Shown here: piece by piece, positions 58,820 through 64,000 of the stretch | Position numbering within the stretch: position 1 is the stretch's first letter | Layout of the letters: every line of letters starts with the position of its first letter | NCBI RefSeq assembly: GCF_963528755.1 | Contig: NZ_CAURXA010000003.1 | Span: forward strand, 1-64,000 | From: Selenomonas sp963528755 | GTDB taxonomy: Bacteria > Bacillota > Negativicutes > Selenomonadales > Selenomonadaceae | Reading direction: 5' to 3' | Length of the DNA stretch: 64,000 bases | The notes under the pieces: generated by a model | The model's database searches: none | Told to the model about the DNA's origin: nothing | The model's input: the letters and a program-made list of their open reading frames with translations, nothing else | Program-made: the position numbers and the translations under genes

Positions 58820-61102
58820 TCATTGGGCAGCCGCTTTCTTCTTGCTGCTCTTCTTCGGCGGTTTCGCCGACTTCTTCGTCCCCTTCGTTGTCTCCGTCTT
58901 GCGCGGACGAGCCTTGGCGGCAGTCTTTTTCGTCTCGCCGCCCTTCGGCTTTCTCTGTGGGGCAGCGGACGACTTCTTCACCGCTTCGGTTTCGGAAGGC
59001 GCCGCCTTCTCTTCGTGCGCTTTCTTCCTCTTCCCCTCTGCCGCTTCGCGGGGCGATTGCTCTACCTTCAGCGCTTCTTTCTGCGCCGAATCGCTCACCT
59101 TCGCCGCCGGCTTCTTCGGCTCTTTTTCCTTCTTCTTCTCCACACCCTTGACGACGAGGACTTCCGTCTCCTCTTCAGGCGTGGAGCGTTTGACAAAAGG
59201 GAGCGTATCCTTGTGTCTCAGATAGATCGTGGCCATCGGCGGCACCGTGATGACGAGCGACTGTTCGCGGTCGTGCCATGATACGTCCTCCGTATGGAGA
59301 GTACCCTCGTTTTTCACGCCCGAGCCGCCGAACTCCTCGGCGTCACTGTTGAAGACCTCGCGGTATTCGCCCTTCTTCGGCACGCCGATGCGGTAATCGT
59401 GCCGCACCTCGGGCGTGAAGTTGCAGAGGACAACGAGGAAATCCGCGTCATTGTCGGCCTTCCGGACGAAAGTGATGATGGAGTTCTCGCTGTCGTTGCA
59501 GTCGATCCACTCAAAACCGTTCCAATCGAAATCGACTTCCCAGAACGGACGGTTTTCCTTGTAGAACTTGTTCAAGGTACGCGAGTATTCGAGCATCTTC
59601 GTGTGCATCGGGTACTCCTCGACGAGATGCCAATCGAGGCTGTCGTCGTAATTCCACTCGATGAACTGCGCGAACTCGCCACCCATGAAGAGCAGCTTCT
59701 TGCCCGGATGCGCCATCCAATAGCCAAAGAAGCCGCGCAATCCCGCGAACTTCTGCCAGTAGTCACCAGGCATCTTGCTCACGAGCGAGCACTTACCATG
59801 CACGACCTCGTCATGCGACAGGGGCAGCACAAAGTTTTCGCTGAAGGCATACATAAAGGAGAACGTGACCTTGTCCTGATTCCACTTGCGGTAGATGGGA
59901 TCGAGGCTCATGTACGAAAGCATATCGTTCATCCAGCCCATGTTCCACTTGTAGTTGAATCCCATGCCGCCCATGTAGACGGGCTTCGAGATCAGAGGCC
60001 ATGCCGTCGACTCTTCGGCGATCATCAGAGCGTCGGGATGGAACTTGAAGATCGCCTCGTTGAGCTTCTTGATGAAATCCATGGCCTCCAGATTTCCCGT
60101 GTCGCCGTACTTGTTCGGCTGCCACTCGCCATCCTTCCTGCCATAGTTCAGATAGAGCATGTTGGCGACGGCGTCGATGCGCAGGCCGTCGATGTGGTAC
60201 TCTTCGAACCAGAACATAGCGTTCGAGATGAGGAAGCTCTGCACCTCCGTCCGACCGTAGTCGAAGTTCGTCGTGCCCCACTCCCAGTTCTCGGCACGCT
60301 GTTCGTTGTCCGATTCGTAGAGCGTCATGCCGTCGAAGTGGCGAAGTCCCTGCTCGTCCTTGCAGAAGTGTCCGGGCACCCAGTCCATGATGACGGCGAT
60401 GCCGTTCGCGTGCGCCGTGTCGACAAAGTATCGGAAGTCATCCGGCTCGCCGTAGCGGCTCGTGACCGCGTAGTACCCTGTTGCCTGATAGCCCCACGAT
60501 CCGTCGAACGGATGCTCGCAAAGCGGCATGATTTCGATGTGCGTATAGTTCATCTTCTTCGCGTAGCTGACGAGCTGATCGGCAAGCTCGCGATACGACA
60601 GATAGCCGCCTTCAAGCGTGCGTCGCCACGAGCCTAGATGAACCTCGTATGTCAGCATGGGGTTGGAGTAAGACGGATGCGTCTTCTTGCGCTCCTGCCA
60701 AGCGGCATCGTTCCACTGATATTTGCTCAAGTCGTAGAGGCGTGACGCCGTCTTAGGCTTTTTCTCCGCGTAGAAGCCATAAGGATCGGCCTTCATGATG
60801 TGCGGGCCGCCCCACGGCGGCTCGATCGCATACTTGTAGACCTCGCCTTCTTCGAGTCCCTCGATGAACGTCACCCAGATTTCGCCGTCGCCGATCTTTT
60901 CCATCATGTGCGTGCGCGTGTCCCAATTATTGAAGTCGCCGACGACACTCACAGACTTCGCATGGGGCGCCCAAACAGAAAAGCGCACGCCCTTCCTGCC
61001 GTCCTTCTCCATGAAGTGGGCGCCGAGCATCTCGTAAGCGTGGTAGTTAGTTCCTTGGTGGTATAAGAATAAATCGAACTCACTCAAAGCAGATACGTTC
61101 AC
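58820..61102 (-). CDS. glgB: 1,4-alpha-glucan branching enzyme with lysine-rich C-terminal tail
   Basis: A 760-residue GH13 branching enzyme (CBM48 N-domain near residues 30-120; nucleophile Asp in GLRIDAVANMLY; Glu in MIAEESTAWP; LPLSHDEVVHGK). It moves alpha-1,4 chains to alpha-1,6 branches. The catalytic protein ends near residue 640; a 107-residue tail with 30 lysines and many alanines, prolines and glutamates follows, which ordinary GlgB lacks. The start is GTG (MNVSALSEFDLFLY) with GGGAGG seven bases upstream. It is between glgP and glgA. Confidence 0.94.
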   Translation of the reverse strand: MNVSALSEFDLFLYHQGTNYHAYEMLGAHFMEKDGRKGVRFSVWAPHAKSVSVVGDFNNWDTRTHMMEKIGDGEIWVTFIEGLEEGEVYKYAIEPPWGGPHIMKADPYGFYAEKKPKTASRLYDLSKYQWNDAAWQERKKTHPSYSNPMLTYEVHLGSWRRTLEGGYLSYRELADQLVSYAKKMNYTHIEIMPLCEHPFDGSWGYQATGYYAVTSRYGEPDDFRYFVDTAHANGIAVIMDWVPGHFCKDEQGLRHFDGMTLYESDNEQRAENWEWGTTNFDYGRTEVQSFLISNAMFWFEEYHIDGLRIDAVANMLYLNYGRKDGEWQPNKYGDTGNLEAMDFIKKLNEAIFKFHPDALMIAEESTAWPLISKPVYMGGMGFNYKWNMGWMNDMLSYMSLDPIYRKWNQDKVTFSFMYAFSENFVLPLSHDEVVHGKCSLVSKMPGDYWQKFAGLRGFFGYWMAHPGKKLLFMGGEFAQFIEWNYDDSLDWHLVEEYPMHTKMLEYSRTLNKFYKENRPFWEVDFDWNGFEWIDCNDSENSIITFVRKADNDADFLVVLCNFTPEVRHDYRIGVPKKGEYREVFNSDAEEFGGSGVKNEGTLHTEDVSWHDREQSLVITVPPMATIYLRHKDTLPFVKRSTPEEETEVLVVKGVEKKKEKEPKKPAAKVSDSAQKEALKVEQSPREAAEGKRKKAHEEKAAPSETEAVKKSSAAPQRKPKGGETKKTAAKARPRKTETTKGTKKSAKPPKKSSKKKAAAQ

Positions 61103-61327
61103 AAAAATTCCTCCCAGCTTAGAAAAACTCTAGGAAACGCGGAGAGAACACGCATGTGTCGAGATGTGACGCTGCATTCTTCCGCACTTCCGTCAGCCCT
61201 CGCTTCGATGCGGGAAGACACTCCCGCTGTCCGGGCCTGCGGCTTTGCTTTGCAGATTACTGACCAGATGCGATATTCGACCGCCGCCCCTGCGGCTTCG
61301 CGTAAGGGGCAGCAAACCGACCTTCCG

Positions 61328-63769
61328 TCAGACGATGATCGCGGGCTTCACATGCCAGATGTCGTCCGCATACTCCTTGATCGTGCGATCCGAAGAAAAT
61401 ACGCCCGAGTTGGCGATGTTGATCGCCGACGATTTGAGCCACGCAGCCTGATCCTCGTACTTGCGGTTCATGTTCTTGTGCGCCCTGTCGTACGCGCCGA
61501 AATCCTTCAACACAAAGAACTCATCGTTGCCTTGAATCAGATAATCGCGCAGCGAGTGGAAGTCACCATAGGTGCCGTCAACGAGCTGCGAGACGACAAG
61601 GCGCACGGCAGGGTTCGTGTTGTACTCGTCCCACGCCTTGTAACTGCCCGTCGCGTAATAGTTCAGAACCTCCTCTGCACGAAGGCCGAAGATCTCGCAG
61701 TGTTCGCGGCCGACCGCCTGGCTGATCTCAACGTTCGCGCCGTCGAGCGTGCCGAGCGTCAGAGCACCGTTCATCATGAACTTCATATTGCCCGTGCCTG
61801 AGGCTTCTTTCGAAGCCGTCGAAATCTGCTCAGAGATGTCGGCTGCCGGATAGACGATCTCGCCGATAGAAACGCCGAAGTTCTCGATGAAGACGACCTT
61901 GAGCATGTCGCTGACCACCTTGTCGTTGTTGACCTTGTCAGCGACGGCGTTGATCAGGCGGATCGTCTCCTTCGCGATGTAGTAGCCGGGCGCCGCCTTG
62001 CCACCGAAGAACCGTGCCGTCGGGGGGATGCGGAAGCGCTTGTTCGTCTTCAGCTCATGGTAGAGGTACATGATATGCAGGATGTTCATGATCTGGCGCT
62101 TGTACGAGTGAATGCGCTTGACCTGGACATCGAAGATCATGTCGGGATCGACGAGGATGCCGCCGTGTGTGTGGATATAGTCGGAAAGATCGACCTTTCG
62201 GAGGCGTTTGATCTTCGAAAGTTCCGTCAAAAACGCTTTGTCCGTCACATGATCGTTGAGGTGAGAGAGCTGATCGGGCGCCTTCTGCCATGCATCGCCG
62301 ATCGTCTCGTCGATGAGCGCAGTCAGCTCAGGATTCGCGCCGATGAGCCAGCGGCGATGCGTGATGCCGTTCGTCTTATTGTTGAACTTCGTCGGATAGT
62401 AGCGATGGAAGAACTTCAACGTGTCTTTTTTCAGGATGTCCGTATGAATCGCCGCGACGCCGTTGACACTGTGACTGCCGACGATGGCGAGCCGCGCCAT
62501 GTGCACCTGCCCGTCCTCGATGATGGAAAGCTCGTGCACCATCTGCTCGTCGTTCGGGAAGCGCCTGCGCACCTCCTCAAGGTGGCGGCGGTTGATCTCC
62601 TCGACGATCATATAGATGCGCGGCAGAAGAGGGCAGAACATGTCGATCGGCCACTTCTCCAAAGCTTCCGGCATGATCGTGTGGTTCGTGTACGCCATCG
62701 TCTCGCACGTGATCTCCCACGCCTCGTCCCAGCCCATCCTCTGCTCATCGACAAGAATGCGCATGAGCTCGGCGACGGCGACCGCCGGATGCGTGTCGTT
62801 GATGTGGATGGCGATCTTCTTCGCGAAATCCTTGATATCCATGCCCGCGAGCAGGTAGTGGCGCACGATGCTCTGCACGCCCGCCGACACGAAGAAGTAC
62901 TCCTGGATGAGGCGCAGGCGGCGGCCTTCGTAGGAGCTGTCGTCGGGGTACAGGTACTCCGTGATGCTCTCGACGAAGTTGCGGTATTCCTTCTTCGCCT
63001 GAATCTGCTCGTGCGTCATTGTTCCATAGTCGGAAAAATCGCGGTTGACTTCGGCGTTCCACAGGCGCAGCGTGTTGACCGTATTGTTGCGGAAGCCGAC
63101 GATCGGCACGTCGTAAGGAATAGCCATGACCGTCATGTAGTCTTCGTGTACAAGAGAGAGGCTGCCGTCCTCCTCCTCCTTCATGTAGGCATTGCCATTG
63201 AACTTGACGTTGACCGCCTTATCTGCCTTGCGATACTCCCACTCGAAGCCGTTGCCAAGCCAATTGTCGGGAATCTCGACCTGGTTGCCCTTGATGATCT
63301 TCTGCTCGAAGAGTCCGTACTGGTAGCGTATGCTGCAGCCGTGACCGGGAAGCCCCAAAGAGGCCATCGAGTCGATAAAGCAGGCTGCAAGACGCCCAAG
63401 GCCGCCATTGCCGAGACCCGCGTCCGGCTCCTCGGGGAATACCTCGTCGAGGTTGACGCCGAGTTCTTCCAAAGCATCGGAGAAAAGCTCCATCTCGCCC
63501 AAGTTGACGAGATTCGAGCGCATGAGCCGCCCGAGCAGGAATTCGATCGAAAAATAGTAGATCTGCTTGTCACGGCGCTTCGTGTACGCCTTATTCGTCT
63601 TGACCCAGTTCTCGCTGATGTACTGTTTCACGACGGCAGCAATGGTCGCATAAACCTCATGCGACGTGAGGTCGGCGAAATCGCTGCCCCACAGGATATG
63701 CGCCGTAGCCAGAAACCTTTGTTTCAAACCTTCCTTTGCCAGCCCCAGCTCATTCCTCTTGTTTGCCAT
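61328..63769 (-). CDS. glgP: Glycogen/maltodextrin phosphorylase
   Basis: An 813-residue GT35 enzyme releasing glucose-1-phosphate from alpha-glucan ends. The PLP site is EASGTGNMKFMMNGALTLGT, with the lysine in NMKF; GLGRLAACFIDSMASLGLPG and HINDTHPAVAVAELMRIL are also diagnostic. There is no phosphorylation-regulation N-terminus as in the muscle enzyme. The ATG at 63769 is preceded by TTAGGAGGACTGATCTC. It heads the visible glycogen cluster on the minus strand. Confidence 0.96.
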   Translation of the reverse strand: MANKRNELGLAKEGLKQRFLATAHILWGSDFADLTSHEVYATIAAVVKQYISENWVKTNKAYTKRRDKQIYYFSIEFLLGRLMRSNLVNLGEMELFSDALEELGVNLDEVFPEEPDAGLGNGGLGRLAACFIDSMASLGLPGHGCSIRYQYGLFEQKIIKGNQVEIPDNWLGNGFEWEYRKADKAVNVKFNGNAYMKEEEDGSLSLVHEDYMTVMAIPYDVPIVGFRNNTVNTLRLWNAEVNRDFSDYGTMTHEQIQAKKEYRNFVESITEYLYPDDSSYEGRRLRLIQEYFFVSAGVQSIVRHYLLAGMDIKDFAKKIAIHINDTHPAVAVAELMRILVDEQRMGWDEAWEITCETMAYTNHTIMPEALEKWPIDMFCPLLPRIYMIVEEINRRHLEEVRRRFPNDEQMVHELSIIEDGQVHMARLAIVGSHSVNGVAAIHTDILKKDTLKFFHRYYPTKFNNKTNGITHRRWLIGANPELTALIDETIGDAWQKAPDQLSHLNDHVTDKAFLTELSKIKRLRKVDLSDYIHTHGGILVDPDMIFDVQVKRIHSYKRQIMNILHIMYLYHELKTNKRFRIPPTARFFGGKAAPGYYIAKETIRLINAVADKVNNDKVVSDMLKVVFIENFGVSIGEIVYPAADISEQISTASKEASGTGNMKFMMNGALTLGTLDGANVEISQAVGREHCEIFGLRAEEVLNYYATGSYKAWDEYNTNPAVRLVVSQLVDGTYGDFHSLRDYLIQGNDEFFVLKDFGAYDRAHKNMNRKYEDQAAWLKSSAINIANSGVFSSDRTIKEYADDIWHVKPAIIV

Positions 63770-63832
63770 GAGATCAGTCCTCCTAACTTACATTGGCAGC
63801 CACTTGGATCTACACGCCTTTCACAAAACGGA

Positions 63833-64000
63833 TCACCGCGCAGTGAAACTCTCCCGAGCGCTTCGACGCACAGAGACGCGGACGAAATGCAGACTGCTTT
63901 CTTGCTCCATGATTTCATTGACGAAAAGCCGCCCCGTGCGCCCCATCTTTTCCACGAGGCAAGCGCCCAGGAGCGGCTTCCTTGCGGGCGCACCGCTGGC
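63833..64000 (-). CDS. Possible C-terminal end of an unidentified gene (5' part beyond window)
   Basis: The minus-strand frame entering at 64000 reads 55 codons to a TGA at 63833, including GACLVEKMGRTGRLFVNEIM and ESSLHFVRVSVRRSARESF, with codon use like its neighbours. It would be the gene upstream of glgP. I do not recognise the family; a chance open frame cannot be excluded. Confidence 0.3.
   Translation of the reverse strand, partial: ASGAPARKPLLGACLVEKMGRTGRLFVNEIMEQESSLHFVRVSVRRSARESFTAR

Noticed and set aside
61103..61327. Repeated AGCCGCAGG and CTGACGGAAG words in the glgP-glgB gap
   Set aside because: Short and irregular; no convincing terminator, promoter or RNA fold could be supported.
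63724..63993. Minus-strand frame of 89 codons at the right edge
   Set aside because: It overlaps the start of glgP in another frame and has no plausible ribosome binding site; the frame entering at 64000 is a better, though weak, candidate.

Overview
The window looks like chromosome from a high-GC, anaerobic, diderm Firmicute of the class Negativicutes, most likely Selenomonas or a close relative. This is an inference from gene content: a complete succinate-to-propionate module with a two-part methylmalonyl-CoA mutase, an O-antigen ligase-like membrane protein, BamE-like and flagellin-methylase genes beside typical Firmicutes features (a T-box leader, PTS operons, YchF/DUF951), and a glycogen cluster. 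Gene density is high, starts at TTG and GTG are common, and almost every start has a clear GGAGG-type ribosome binding site. I saw no tRNA, rRNA, CRISPR array, insertion sequence or prophage.

Layout. 1-6608 (minus): propionate pathway, namely CoA-transferase, mutase large and small subunits, MeaB GTPase, epimerase, and the start of the decarboxylase carboxyltransferase, which runs off the left edge. 6858-14104 (minus): O-antigen ligase-like protein, folC, valS with a valine T-box leader, hslO, and a secreted protein. 14356-25241 (plus): fructose operon (fruK, fruA), an ArsR repressor, an unknown gene, asparaginase, a pRiA4b-domain protein coupled to ychF, an MFS exporter, DUF951, a lone CheB methylesterase domain and a zinc-ribbon membrane protein. 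25328-30117 (minus): remnant of a DUF2075 helicase, DUF421/DUF3290 membrane pair, ZnuB/ZnuC-type metal transporter without a binding protein, and an ABC-2 exporter, behind a palindrome-rich upstream region. 30449-33712 (minus): a BamE-like secreted protein, then an ADP-ribosylation module (SirTM writer, macrodomain and DraG-like hydrolases); the SirTM gene is interrupted by a -1 frameshift. 33829-36750 (minus): osmoprotectant ABC transporter with fused permease/binding protein, and an FMN-barrel/ferredoxin fusion. 36902-41272 (minus): sucrose PTS operon with its LacI-type repressor and a perfect operator. 41475-46190 (plus): a carbon monoxide dehydrogenase-like enzyme with a histidine-rich N-terminus and an altered C-cluster ligand set, in one operon with a NitT/TauT-type ABC transporter. 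46243-51124: extracytoplasmic flavodoxin, FliB-type methylase, serA and, divergently, serC. 51195-63769 (minus): DUF4127, DUF2225, a GH13-GH77 fusion, glgA, glgB with a lysine-rich tail, and glgP.

How the parts fit: sugars enter through the fructose and sucrose PTS systems, surplus carbon is cycled through glycogen (glgA/glgB/glgP plus the debranching fusion), and fermentation ends in propionate through succinyl-CoA and methylmalonyl-CoA. The most interesting locus is the CODH-like/ABC transporter operon at 41475-46190, which has none of the usual CODH partners (CooC, CooF, acetyl-CoA synthase) nearby. Next is the SirTM gene, whose frameshift lies exactly on a canonical -1 slippery heptamer.
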